Shown piece by piece: positions 18,250 to 27,623 of a stretch of 64,000 nt of DNA. Numbering within the stretch: the first letter of the stretch is position 1; every line of letters begins with the position of its first letter. Source of the DNA: Saprospiraceae bacterium (GTDB lineage Bacteria > Bacteroidota > Bacteroidia > Chitinophagales > Saprospiraceae); NCBI GenBank assembly GCA_016715965.1, contig JADJXG010000001.1, positions 434,001 through 498,000 of the forward strand, given 5' to 3'. Position numbers and translations under genes: made by a program. Under the pieces are notes generated by a model, which worked only from the letters and a program-made list of their open reading frames with translations, had not been told where the DNA came from and ran no database searches.

Positions 18250-21200
18250 TTATCGGATGAGGCTCAGATCGCCTTCCAGACTGAGCAATTTTCCATTGAT
18301 GGTTTCTGCTTTGACAAAATAAACATACACCCCTGGAAGACATCGCTCTCCTTTATAAGTTCCATCCCAACCCTGATCCGGTTGATTGGGATAAAAATTT
18401 CGATTGTTAAAAACAAGATTTCCCCATCGGTCAAAAATGGAGAATTGATTGATTTTGATAACTTCATTCTCCGGACCATGCACCCACACGCGGTCATTGA
18501 CGACATCATCATTTGGACTAAAAATGTTGGGAACGAAAATTTCCGGAGTTATAACAATGATTCTGATTCTACTTACAGAAACGCATCCATTTTCATCTGT
18601 TACGGTAACGATGTATTCTGTGGTTTCCAGAGGATTGGCCACAGGATTCTGACAATCGACACAACTCAAGCCCACCGTTGGAGCCCATACAATGGATTTT
18701 ATTTTGGATGGATCCAGATTGATGGAAAGATTTAACTGTTCCTGTTCGCCCAGTTGCAATTCAACAACAGGTGTGAGATCTGTCTCGACTTCCGGTAATT
18801 TGATCATTTCAAAAGCTTTGACGAATTCACAACCCGAGGCATCTCTTACCAATAAATTGTATTTTCCAGGCAATAAAGATTTAAAATCAGGATTGGAGGA
18901 AAAGCTCAGACCTCCATCCAAAGAATAGCTATATCCACCATGTCCACCCACCAATCCCAATACAACCATTGATCCTTTTTCTTCGCCGCACATTGGTTGT
19001 AAAGTTTGCAGAAGAATGTCTTTTATCAAATTAGTGTCTGCATTGACAACAACTTCTCTTTTTGAAACACATCCATTTTCCGGATTGGTCACTTCTACAA
19101 AATACCTTCCTGCGGTACTTACCAATTGTCTGAAGCTATTGGAAATTATTTGACCTTGAGCGTCTCTCCAAACAATTTGGTCCAAAGGCCCGAATCCAAG
19201 CACTTTAATTTCAGCATCCGGATGTTTGCATTGGATGCTGTCTGCGGTGGCAAAGATTTGTGGGGAAAGTGTATCAGATAAAATATGGACGATTTGAGTG
19301 GATTCGCATCCATTGGTGGATGTCACTCTCAAAAGATAAATACCGGGAGTTTGCACCAGTGGATTTTGTTGATTGGAGCTAAATCCCGAAGGTCCGCTCC
19401 AACTGAACAGATCGGTTGTCCGCTGAGATTGGGCTTGTAGCCTTGTATTTACTTTGATGCAAGTCAAGGTATCGTTGGCTACAGATAGAACGGGTGTGAG
19501 TGTATCTATTCCAACATGGGTGCTAAGCGTGTTGGTGCAATGATTCTGGCCTGTAACCGTAACATGAAAAAGACCTGCCACGCTCGTAAAAATACTGGAT
19601 TGATTTTGGGTACTTCCGTCCGGTCTGGTCCAAGTATAAATGGCATTGGATGCGTTACTTTGTGCAGTGAGTGTAACTTGTCTTCGAAGACAGGTAATGG
19701 TATCAGAAAGTATCCGGAGTGTTGGTGCCAGGGTATCCTGATGGATAAAAACGGAATCTTCCCGAAAACAAAAATTGTCATTCGTCAATCTCAAAACATA
19801 CCAACCTCCATTGGTTACAAGAGGAGATCTTTGATTGGAAATAAAGCCTGCCGGACCTCTCCATTCGATCAGGTTCGGATTTTCTACACTATTAAAAACA
19901 AGATTGGCAGATTGATCACGGCAATTGAGACTGTCCGAGGTCAATAAAAAACGAGGGCGAACCGTATCCTGAAATATGTTTACATCCAGCTCGGTAAAAC
20001 AATCGCTGCGGTTGGTGACCTTCACTCTATAATTTCCTCCCCTTTGGATACTGAGATCCTTTTGTGTGCCCAGGATGCCTGTTGGATCGGACCACTCATA
20101 GCGCAAAGAATCATGAGAGGACTGAGCTGAAAGAACAATGCTGGTTTTTTGACAATCCAGGGTGTCTGTCACTACAAAGAGATCTGGTTTCCCAAGGTCA
20201 GGGAAAATATCAATTCGTAAAGAATCAGTACACCCGTTGGGATTGGTGGCCACGATAAGATAACTGCCCGGCGTTTTTACATACGGATTCGGAATGGTAG
20301 CGAAAAATCCCCCAGGACCACTTAGCACAAGATCACCTGTCACATTGACTGCATTTGCATTTAATTGGATGGAGTCCATGGTACAGCGCAATGTATCATT
20401 GGTTCCAGTCAAAACAGGTGTCAATTTATCTTCGACGACATCAAGGAATAGGATGGTTTTACAGTAGTTTTTTCCGGTTGCTTCCAATTGATAGCGACCT
20501 GCAGCATTCAAAATGGGTGAGGCCTGTGAAGAAGTAAAACCGAAGGGACCATTCCATAGAAATGAAATACCATTGGTATCCTTGTTTTGTACAACATTGA
20601 CCACAGGACGTATGCAATTGATGGTATCTACTCCTGCTTCAATCGTTGGACTCAGGGTGTCTGCAACAATGAATCTGGTGATGGTATCTTTGCAGGCATT
20701 GTTGCCTATGACGGCAAGCCTGTACAGTCCAGGGATTTGGGTCACCAAAACATTTTGATTGTAAACTGTTCCACCCGGATCTATCCAGGTGTAATTGGCA
20801 AGAGGGTCATTGCTTCTGCCAATCAAGGTTGCGGTTCTGTTCTGGCAATTGATGGAATCAATGCTGGCATCTAAAATTGGTTTGAGTGTATCCACCACAA
20901 TTTCAAATGCAAAACTGTCTTCACAAAAATTTTCTGAAAGAATATGGAGTTTGTATAATCCTCCTGTTTTGAACAGCCAGCCCGAACTATCGAATCTGAA
21001 TGGAGTGGATGGTCCAATGATTGCAAAACTATCTTTTGCATTGAAATTTACAAGCCTCAAAATGGCTGAATCTTTGACACAATTTAAACTATCGGTCCTA
21101 AACAAAGCATTGGGTTTGTATTGGTCTTTGCCAATGCGAACTGAATCAAAACGAATGCATCCGGATGGAGTGGTGGTTTTCAAAACAAACCATCCACTGT

Positions 21201-22686
21201 CTGCGCTGACCAGTGAATCTCCAAGTTGATAGAGCTGATTGGGTCCGTACCATTCAAACTTTGTATTCAAAATGGATGATTTTGCAGAAAGTCTTGCTGT
21301 ATCAATTTTACAATTGATATGATTAAATTGAATGTCTATTTTTGGATTTTCCGGACTTTCAATAATTCGGATAGAATCAATACGAATGCAATTGTATTCA
21401 TCAGTGACCGTCACAATATACCAACCTCCTTCTGGAACCAGCGGGTCTTTTTCATCAGAAATAAAACCATTGGGTCCGGACCAGGAATAGGTAAGGTTAA
21501 ATTGATTGCTGCTGGTGCGAATCAGTGCCAAAGTTTTACCACAACCAATCGTATCTTTCGTTGACAATGCAACATTGGGTGGTATTTTGTTTCCGGTGAC
21601 TTCCACCGTAACGATTTTGCAACAATTGGGCAGCGGACTGCAAACGGTGAGATTGTAGGTACCAGGACCATCAATGGTCGGGCGGAGCGACTTATCTCCA
21701 CTTACAATTTTACCGGGAGAAGCGGTCCATTGATAGGTCCATCCAGGTCCTTGCGAAGAATTGCTGGCATCCAATTCAAAAATATATTTATCACAGGTCA
21801 CTTCTTCAGGTGTCTCAATTTCTGCAACTATGTTTATCACATCTAATTCAACGGTGTCCCTCACCTCGCATATTTTTTTAAGCACAAGATCATCGATCGC
21901 AAAATCATTACCTCCAGTACTGGTATTCAAATTGACAATGCAAATTTCAATGGTGGTATTGGGGCCTGAATTAAAATCTGCACCAAACTGTTCCCAGTTG
22001 CAGGGCGCTCCACTGGAGTTAAAAATATTTCCCACCCCTGCTCCATCCACAGAAATTTGCAATACTGGTGGTGAGGCAGGATGAACGGCTGTACACCAGG
22101 CAGTAAATTTATAATCCATGTCTGGCATTACGGTAACCTGCTGACACCAGACGTTCTGTAAGTTGGCAGCCCCATTCAACACCATCATATTGCCGCTTCC
22201 GGTGGTATGGTCACCGCATGCAGACCAGGCAGAGTGGCCCAATTGAGGATTTGTGATAACATCATAAGTACCTTCACAATCCAGGTATCCCGCCGCATAA
22301 CAGGACATGGTACCGACTGTATAGTCGGTATAGAATCCTGAATTGCCTGCACTAAAATCACCATTGACAATCAGGTTGGTATTGTCCAGTCCCCTGGCCA
22401 CCAGATAATAGGTCATGGGTCCAAATACAGTTGCCCGGGGGGTAAGGATCCGTGAATTGCTGAGGCCTGTGGTTGGTTCCCAATAGAATTCGGTGGGATT
22501 GCCCGTAATCCGGCCGTCCAGGGTGACTGCATCACCGGGTTTACAAACCAGTTTGTCCGGACCTGCCATGACTTGAAAGTTGCATTGTGCGAAGACACTC
22601 TCCACCAAGACAATATACATGCAGATAAATAAAAGAAGGTTTTTTAAAGCCAATCCATTGTCATTTTGTCCTGCAAATTTAATCAT
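18250..22686 (-). CDS. Giant T9SS type B surface protein with 12 two-Cys Ig/PKD-like repeats (copy 1)
   Basis: A 1,478-residue secreted protein, first gene of the probable minus-strand operon. The hydrophobic signal KNLLLFICMYIVLVESVFAQ is followed by MAGPDKLVCKPGD, a jelly-roll/CBM-like domain ending FAIDDLVLKKIC, then twelve ~80-residue repeats with xxC…WxGPxGF…C architecture. A SprB-like unit (GSMVVLGLVGGHGGYSYSLDGG) and the T9SS type B C-terminal domain (IFVPNIFSPNDDVVNDRVWV, FDRWGNLVF, LPGVYVYFVKA) complete it. The start is uncertain: the ATG at 22686 is used, but a -7-like TAAATTTG overlaps its first codons and a TTG at 22653 would give a neat signal peptide. Its order of domains is identical to the downstream copy, 101 nt away. 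Confidence 0.88.
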   Translation of the reverse strand: MIKFAGQNDNGLALKNLLLFICMYIVLVESVFAQCNFQVMAGPDKLVCKPGDAVTLDGRITGNPTEFYWEPTTGLSNSRILTPRATVFGPMTYYLVARGLDNTNLIVNGDFSAGNSGFYTDYTVGTMSCYAAGYLDCEGTYDVITNPQLGHSAWSACGDHTTGSGNMMVLNGAANLQNVWCQQVTVMPDMDYKFTAWCTAVHPASPPVLQISVDGAGVGNIFNSSGAPCNWEQFGADFNSGPNTTIEICIVNLNTSTGGNDFAIDDLVLKKICEVRDTVELDVINIVAEIETPEEVTCDKYIFELDASNSSQGPGWTYQWTASPGKIVSGDKSLRPTIDGPGTYNLTVCSPLPNCCKIVTVEVTGNKIPPNVALSTKDTIGCGKTLALIRTSSNQFNLTYSWSGPNGFISDEKDPLVPEGGWYIVTVTDEYNCIRIDSIRIIESPENPKIDIQFNHINCKIDTARLSAKSSILNTKFEWYGPNQLYQLGDSLVSADSGWFVLKTTTPSGCIRFDSVRIGKDQYKPNALFRTDSLNCVKDSAILRLVNFNAKDSFAIIGPSTPFRFDSSGWLFKTGGLYKLHILSENFCEDSFAFEIVVDTLKPILDASIDSINCQNRTATLIGRSNDPLANYTWIDPGGTVYNQNVLVTQIPGLYRLAVIGNNACKDTITRFIVADTLSPTIEAGVDTINCIRPVVNVVQNKDTNGISFLWNGPFGFTSSQASPILNAAGRYQLEATGKNYCKTILFLDVVEDKLTPVLTGTNDTLRCTMDSIQLNANAVNVTGDLVLSGPGGFFATIPNPYVKTPGSYLIVATNPNGCTDSLRIDIFPDLGKPDLFVVTDTLDCQKTSIVLSAQSSHDSLRYEWSDPTGILGTQKDLSIQRGGNYRVKVTNRSDCFTELDVNIFQDTVRPRFLLTSDSLNCRDQSANLVFNSVENPNLIEWRGPAGFISNQRSPLVTNGGWYVLRLTNDNFCFREDSVFIHQDTLAPTLRILSDTITCLRRQVTLTAQSNASNAIYTWTRPDGSTQNQSSIFTSVAGLFHVTVTGQNHCTNTLSTHVGIDTLTPVLSVANDTLTCIKVNTRLQAQSQRTTDLFSWSGPSGFSSNQQNPLVQTPGIYLLRVTSTNGCESTQIVHILSDTLSPQIFATADSIQCKHPDAEIKVLGFGPLDQIVWRDAQGQIISNSFRQLVSTAGRYFVEVTNPENGCVSKREVVVNADTNLIKDILLQTLQPMCGEEKGSMVVLGLVGGHGGYSYSLDGGLSFSSNPDFKSLLPGKYNLLVRDASGCEFVKAFEMIKLPEVETDLTPVVELQLGEQEQLNLSINLDPSKIKSIVWAPTVGLSCVDCQNPVANPLETTEYIVTVTDENGCVSVSRIRIIVITPEIFVPNIFSPNDDVVNDRVWVHGPENEVIKINQFSIFDRWGNLVFNNRNFYPNQPDQGWDGTYKGERCLPGVYVYFVKAETINGKLLSLEGDLSLIR
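18990..21805 (-). repeat. Twelve two-Cys Ig/PKD-like repeat units in T9SS protein copy 1
   Basis: Approximate span of twelve coding repeats of about 80 codons with the same pattern as the downstream paralogue. The units are more divergent here: several central motifs have lost the Trp or Gly-Pro (for example IIGPSTPFR, WRDAQGQII). Boundaries are by eye. Confidence 0.72.
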
Positions 22687-22758
22687 TTACGATCAAAAAC
22701 CTCAAAATGACCAGTAGGTATAAAAAATGGCTAGATTTTGACCAAGAATCCCCCGAAT

Positions 22759-23208
22759 CTACTTCACAATTAAAACGGGGCATTTGGATTCGCGCAAAAT
22801 ATATTCAGCAACAGACCCCATCACCAATCTACGCAAGCCTTTTCGTCCATGCGAACCCATGACGATCAGGTCTGCATTTTTATCTTCCGCTGCAGACATG
22901 ATGGCTTCTCCTATGTCACTTCCTTCCGTAAAAATGACCTCCACTTCCACGCCAGGAAACTGGGCTATTAATTTGTCTTTGACCGTGCCCATCTGCTGAA
23001 TGGCTTCTTCTTTAATTTTTAACATCAAATCTGTTGCCATGACATTGGTGGACAGCAGATGGCTACCCCCGTCAAACAAAAAAGGGTTGACCAGCACATG
23101 GATTAAAAACAATTTGCCACCCTGGTCCATGCTCATTCGAGCTGCTTTGTCCAGGGCTCTTTCTGCGAATTCTGAATGGTCATAAGGGCAGACAATGTTG
23201 CGATACAT
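22759..23208 (-). CDS. Universal stress protein, UspA family
   Basis: A 149-residue single Usp domain. N-terminal MYRNIVCPYDHSEFAERAL and the ATP-binding motif GSHGRKGLRRLVMGS (G-2x-G-9x-GS type) near residues 118-132 indicate an ATP-binding UspA. The C-terminus SKCPVLIVK is typical. It follows the CBS-domain gene by 29 nt on the minus strand, and both diverge from a FixL-like kinase. In many bacteria Usp proteins are induced by low oxygen or growth arrest, so control by that kinase is plausible but not shown. Confidence 0.93.
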   Translation of the reverse strand: MYRNIVCPYDHSEFAERALDKAARMSMDQGGKLFLIHVLVNPFLFDGGSHLLSTNVMATDLMLKIKEEAIQQMGTVKDKLIAQFPGVEVEVIFTEGSDIGEAIMSAAEDKNADLIVMGSHGRKGLRRLVMGSVAEYILRESKCPVLIVK

Positions 23209-23237
23209 ATATTCAATCTTAAAAGGTAAAATAAAAT

Positions 23238-23660
23238 TTATGCTTTATTGACCACGTACTTCAGCACATCAAATGGAGTCACCAAGCCTTTTAGTTCCGT
23301 CCCTTGCACGACCGGAAGACAGTGGAAATAATTTTTAAGGAATACATCAATCGCTACTTCAATGCGGTCGTCTGGTTCCAATTTACCCAAACGGGTTACC
23401 ATTAGCTGTTTGACCAAAGTATATTCCAGCTTCTGATCATCCTGAACTTCGATGTTGTTACCTCTTCCCAGAGAATTGGCGTACAACAGAAAATCAGATT
23501 TACTGATCAAGCCCACTAAATCCCTGAACAAAACCACCGGGATGTGATGGATGTGGTATTCATCAAATATTTTTTTAACCTTCAATAGATTGTCTTCGGG
23601 TGTAACGATAATCAGATCTGTAGTCATAATGCTGCTGACAGGTGCTTTTAAATCAATCAT
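23238..23660 (-). CDS. CBS domain-pair protein
   Basis: A 140-residue cytosolic protein made almost entirely of two CBS motifs: residues about 7-60 (VSSIMTTDLIIVTPEDNL) and about 85-138 (VKQLMVTRLGKLEPDDRIEV). CBS pairs bind adenosine nucleotides and act as energy sensors or regulatory modules; the partner is unknown. The start MIDLKAPVSSIMT fits the family; the longer in-frame extension is rejected as non-coding. A -7 box lies at 23761-23768, giving a leader of about 95 nt. It is probably cotranscribed with the UspA gene. Confidence 0.88.
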   Translation of the reverse strand: MIDLKAPVSSIMTTDLIIVTPEDNLLKVKKIFDEYHIHHIPVVLFRDLVGLISKSDFLLYANSLGRGNNIEVQDDQKLEYTLVKQLMVTRLGKLEPDDRIEVAIDVFLKNYFHCLPVVQGTELKGLVTPFDVLKYVVNKA

Positions 23661-23760
23661 AATTCGAATAATTTTTAATTTCGCCACAAAATAAGTCGAT
23701 TTTGTGATGATTCGGCTGATATTTATCATAAAATCCATTGAGTTTAATTTTTACTGAAAT

Positions 23761-23768
23761 CAAATATA
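23761..23768 (-). promoter_or_regulatory. -7 promoter box for the CBS-usp pair
   Basis: TATATTTG on the minus strand, an exact TAnnTTTG match. It lies only 3 bases from the GTG of the divergent histidine kinase, so binding events here could affect both directions. Confidence 0.5.
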
Positions 23769-23771
23769 GAA

Positions 23772-25049
23772 GTGCCATCCACCAGCAATCACCAAAACAT
23801 CCTGGATTCTGTATTTGAATCTGCCATAGATGGAGTGATTGTAATTGATCACCAGGGTATTATACAAAGAATAAACAAGAGTGCCTGTCAGCTATTTGGA
23901 TATATAAAAGAAGAACTTCTATTCAAAAATATTCATGTATTGGTTCCATCGCCTCACCACGAACATCACAATCAATACATCCAAAATTATCTCCAAACGG
24001 GTGTTAAAAAAATCATGGGTATCGGAAGAGACGTTTATGGCAAAAGAAAGGACGGAACCCAATTCCCAATCAGGCTATCCATCAGCGAATTTAAAATCGC
24101 AGAAGATATTTTTTTCACAGGAGTCATCCACGATCAAACCGAACAAAAATTAACCGAACAAAAATTACAAGATTTAGCCCGCAATCTGGAAACTATGGTA
24201 CAAGCGCGAACCAGCCAATTGCAGGAAACCATTCATCAACTCATTGCCACCAATAAAAATCTTGAGGAAGAAATTGACTACAGAAAAGTGGTTGAGAGGA
24301 AACTCATCAACCGGGAGAAAGAACTCATCGATTCACTGGAAAAAGAAAGAGATCTCGGCATTCTTAAATCCAGATTTGTTTCTATCGCTTCTCATGAGTT
24401 TCGCACACCGCTGGCCAATATTCTGAGTTCCATTTCTCTTGTCCACAAATATGACAGTCCTGAGCTTTTGGAAAAAAGAAATATTCACATTGAAAAAATA
24501 AAGAAAAATATTCATTACCTGAACGGAATACTCAATGAATTTTTAACCATTGCCAGAATCGAAGAAGGAAAATTTGAATTGAGATTGAATCAATTTAATA
24601 TCGCAGAACTCATCGAAGACATTGTGGAAGATTTTAGTCTCTGGAAGAAAAAAGGACAGAAAATTATTTTCCGCTATGATAAAGATGCAGATCAGCTCAA
24701 CTATTCTGATCCATCCTGTCTGAAACATATCTTACACAATATTTTATCAAACGCCATTAAATATTCCAATGATGATACTACGATTCTCATCGTTCTTGAA
24801 AAAAAGTTGAACGAATTTGAAATTATCATTGAAGACGAAGGAATCGGAATTCCAACCAATGAAATGAAACATATTTTCGATATTTTTTTCAGAGGAACCA
24901 ATGTGCTGAACATTCAAGGAACAGGTCTTGGATTAAATATCGTCAAAAAATATTTGGACTCAATTGGCGGCCGGATCCGATTTCAACATCGCCAACCCAA
25001 CGGAACAAAAGTGATTTTAAATTTACCTGAATATGTCAAAACGATCTAA
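23772..25049 (+). CDS. FixL-like haem-PAS sensor histidine kinase
   Basis: A 425-residue soluble histidine kinase. A PAS domain (about residues 10-122) closely resembles the FixL haem-PAS: His66 (in HHNQYIQNYL) lies 20 residues before Arg86 (in MGIGRDVYGKRKDG). This is the same spacing as the haem ligand His200 and the oxygen-contacting Arg220 of Bradyrhizobium FixL. A coiled-coil follows (about 123-195), then the HisKA domain with phospho-acceptor His208 in SHEFRTPLANIL, and HATPase_c with DEGIGIP and GTGLGLNIVKKYL. No membrane segment is seen. The start is GTG; the first in-frame ATG lies inside the PAS domain. The 3' end overlaps the response regulator by 17 nt. Oxygen sensing is inferred from the conserved His/Arg pair. 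Confidence 0.9.
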   Translation: MPSTSNHQNILDSVFESAIDGVIVIDHQGIIQRINKSACQLFGYIKEELLFKNIHVLVPSPHHEHHNQYIQNYLQTGVKKIMGIGRDVYGKRKDGTQFPIRLSISEFKIAEDIFFTGVIHDQTEQKLTEQKLQDLARNLETMVQARTSQLQETIHQLIATNKNLEEEIDYRKVVERKLINREKELIDSLEKERDLGILKSRFVSIASHEFRTPLANILSSISLVHKYDSPELLEKRNIHIEKIKKNIHYLNGILNEFLTIARIEEGKFELRLNQFNIAELIEDIVEDFSLWKKKGQKIIFRYDKDADQLNYSDPSCLKHILHNILSNAIKYSNDDTTILIVLEKKLNEFEIIIEDEGIGIPTNEMKHIFDIFFRGTNVLNIQGTGLGLNIVKKYLDSIGGRIRFQHRQPNGTKVILNLPEYVKTI

Positions 25050-26079
25050 AATACTAATCATCGAAGACAATGATGAGATGCGGGAGAATATCTCCGAGAT
25101 CTTGGAACTGGCTGGTTATGAAGTTTATTCTGCATCGGATGGTTTGGGCGGAGTACAACAAGCCAGAGAGCACATCCCTCATTTGATTTTATGTGATATT
25201 ATGATGCCCAATCTGGATGGCTTTGGTGTGTTAAAAATAAAAAATCAGGATGCAAATCTTAAGGACATCCCATTGGTGTTTCTAACAGCAAAAGCAGAAA
25301 AAGAAGATTTCAGGAAAGGAATGAATCTTGGAGCGGAAGACTATTTGATGAAACCTTTTGAAGATGTTGACTTATTGCAAATCATTGAATCAAAATTGGA
25401 CAAATATTCCCGCCTAACATCAGTGACCAAAGCCAAAAAACTTGCTGCATTGGTCAAATTCAATGAATTCAAAAATCTACCCAAAGTAAAGGAGTTAATT
25501 GGAGAAACCATTAGCAAGGATTTTGGGAAAAAAAGTATTCTGTGGAATAATGAAGAATCCATATCCTCTTACATGTGGCTGGAAAAAGGGCTGGTCAAAG
25601 AAACCCTGGATACCGTAGGATTTAAAGAAATAATCATCGACATTGTCAATGACGGAAATTTTATCGACAACAGTTATTTGTTTAAAACCAATTACCGTTC
25701 CAAATGCGAGACGATGGAAGTTTGTAAAATAAAATTTATTTCCAAACAAAAACTGGAAGATATCATCGTCCAAGAAAATATGATGCAGGCCCTGCTGGAG
25801 CATAGCCTGACTCAATACCACGATATCTCCAGGAGATTGGCGGTAAATTCTTTTGGAAACGTGCGAGAAAAGATCGCTTATCACTTGCTGATTTTACATG
25901 ATACTTTTCGCCATGAGCCCATCCGAATGAGCAGGGAGGATCTCGGTGCATTTTGTGGTATGGCCAAAGAGACTTTAATCCGCACCCTGGCAGAATTCAA
26001 AGAAGATCAATTGATCGAAACCGATTCAAAGTCTATTATCATTCTCAACTTGCGGGCTCTGGAAAATATTATTGATTAA
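25033..26079 (+). CDS. Response regulator: receiver domain fused to CRP/FNR-type DNA-binding region
   Basis: A 348-residue regulator. The receiver domain occupies residues 1-125, with acidic pocket EDN near residue 11, phospho-acceptor Asp55 in CDIMMPNLDG and Lys in LMKPFED. A CRP-like effector region (about 145-270) follows, then a winged helix-turn-helix of the Crp type (about 275-345; REDLGAFCGMAKETLIRTL). FixJ-type LuxR output is absent, so a FixL-like sensor is paired here with an FNR-like output in one polypeptide. Typical cNMP-binding residues are not obvious, so activation is presumably by phosphorylation. The gene overlaps the kinase by 17 nt, indicating translational coupling. Confidence 0.9.
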   Translation: MSKRSKILIIEDNDEMRENISEILELAGYEVYSASDGLGGVQQAREHIPHLILCDIMMPNLDGFGVLKIKNQDANLKDIPLVFLTAKAEKEDFRKGMNLGAEDYLMKPFEDVDLLQIIESKLDKYSRLTSVTKAKKLAALVKFNEFKNLPKVKELIGETISKDFGKKSILWNNEESISSYMWLEKGLVKETLDTVGFKEIIIDIVNDGNFIDNSYLFKTNYRSKCETMEVCKIKFISKQKLEDIIVQENMMQALLEHSLTQYHDISRRLAVNSFGNVREKIAYHLLILHDTFRHEPIRMSREDLGAFCGMAKETLIRTLAEFKEDQLIETDSKSIIILNLRALENIID

Positions 26080-26202
26080 GTATATCATGCATTAGAGATT
26101 CTATTGCTTTCAAAAATGGCTTCAAATTGAATGCTTTTTAAATGATTTGATGGACCGTTTCGATTTCACAACCAACTCTAATCCATCATTCGGATTAAAA
26201 TA

Positions 26203-27621
26203 TTATTGAGTGGCTGTTTTGCTAATGGTATAACCCGCACCTTGTAAGAGGAATTCGTGCGAATTTGGCACATGCCCTTTGGAGATGTAATAAGTTCTGG
26301 AAGAGTCATTGGGCGCAAAACAGGTCCGAGAATATCGGTTGAAATATGCTTCAATGCTGTAATCATCGGATACTTCAGGATTCATACCTATCACATTTTT
26401 ATCACCCTCCATCTTTTCAAAATCCTTCACAAGCTGAATCTTTTCCTGGTCGCGAGAAGGTATGTTTCGAATCAGGAACAATCCGGTCAGTTCCAACAAA
26501 AGAACGAACCATAAGGCATTTTGAACATACTTGAATTTTGGTTCAATCCTATTCATGATACCTCTCCAGACCTCCTGACAAAGTAAAGCAAGCCCCAAAG
26601 CAAAAAATATTAAACCTGGTGTGATGTAATGAGAATATTGCTTCATACTAATCATAATTGGCAAAATACCGCTCAATGCAACTGCCATTAAAACAGCATA
26701 TCCCCGATCAGACGGTAAGTACTTCGAAAATTTGAACCGAACCAATATCCCAAAAACAATTGTAAGAATTACAGGAAGGATGGACTCCCTCAAAAACCAA
26801 ATCACAATTTGAAATCTGTTTGAAACAGTTGTCTCATTGGCCAAACTGTCCAGCACCTGGATGGTCAGATACTTATTGAGAATACTATCTACTGCGTTTG
26901 GAAAAATAAAAGCAGTCAGAACAAATCCAAAAACGATACCAAAGACCAATGCCAATGATTCTGTCACCATGGCCCATAAATTCCGTGTATTGGAGAAAAC
27001 AAAAAACCAAAATGGAATGCTCCACACAAAAAGTGAGACAAAACCCTTGCACATAAATCCTCCAAATATAGTGAATCCCACCAGCAAGATCCACCACCAA
27101 TTTCTTTCCACCCTAAAGCGGAGATAAAAATAAAAAGAGGCGCACAGAAAAAAAGACATGGTGTTCTCAAGCATGTTGGCACAGACAGACCAAGCTACTT
27201 TGGGCATTAGCATTAAAAACAACACGGGCAACCAGGCCATTGAGGCATGCGGAGATAACATTTTCCAGATCTTAATCTGCCAAAAGGCTATTCCAAGAAA
27301 AACAAGTAGAGAAAATATTCTTTCGTTGTAAAAACAATTGTCGCAAAAGCTAAAAAAAATACTTTGCAAACCCATCATCAATGGTGGATGCTCGTGAAAT
27401 ACCACTTTTGGATCGCCACAAAATTCAAGATACCAAAAACTACCTATGCCGTCTGCCAGATTTCTCGACAAAACCGCATAGATGATTCCATCCATAAACA
27501 TTCCCTCCCGAATGAGGTTTGGTCCAATCATGGCAATGCCAACTACCAAAACCAACATAAAGCCAATCAAAGTCATGGGTGGCGAAGACTTCCGCATTTT
27601 TAGAAATTCTGATACTCTCAT
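26203..27621 (-). CDS. Glycosyltransferase family 39-like membrane protein
   Basis: A 472-residue integral membrane protein with about 10-12 predicted helices, resembling the PMT/ArnT (GT39/GT83) family that transfers sugars from polyprenyl carriers. The N-terminal extracytoplasmic loop has MFMDGIIYAVLSRNLADG with the acidic residue expected at the catalytic site, and the HEHPPLMMGLQ segment is characteristic. The donor and acceptor are unknown. It starts 2 nt after the GT4 gene stop, so the two form a tight glycosylation pair, perhaps for lipid or surface-protein modification. Confidence 0.85.
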   Translation of the reverse strand: MRVSEFLKMRKSSPPMTLIGFMLVLVVGIAMIGPNLIREGMFMDGIIYAVLSRNLADGIGSFWYLEFCGDPKVVFHEHPPLMMGLQSIFFSFCDNCFYNERIFSLLVFLGIAFWQIKIWKMLSPHASMAWLPVLFLMLMPKVAWSVCANMLENTMSFFLCASFYFYLRFRVERNWWWILLVGFTIFGGFMCKGFVSLFVWSIPFWFFVFSNTRNLWAMVTESLALVFGIVFGFVLTAFIFPNAVDSILNKYLTIQVLDSLANETTVSNRFQIVIWFLRESILPVILTIVFGILVRFKFSKYLPSDRGYAVLMAVALSGILPIMISMKQYSHYITPGLIFFALGLALLCQEVWRGIMNRIEPKFKYVQNALWFVLLLELTGLFLIRNIPSRDQEKIQLVKDFEKMEGDKNVIGMNPEVSDDYSIEAYFNRYSRTCFAPNDSSRTYYISKGHVPNSHEFLLQGAGYTISKTATQ

Positions 27622-27623
27622 AT

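Noticed and set aside
14470..21805. CRISPR-like periodicity at ~240-250 bp
   Set aside because: The period reflects protein repeats of about 80 codons; there are no short identical repeats or unique spacers.
18238..22084. Many plus-strand open frames opposite the T9SS genes
   Set aside because: They are opposite-strand shadows of the repeat-rich minus-strand proteins, which have signal peptides and sorting domains.
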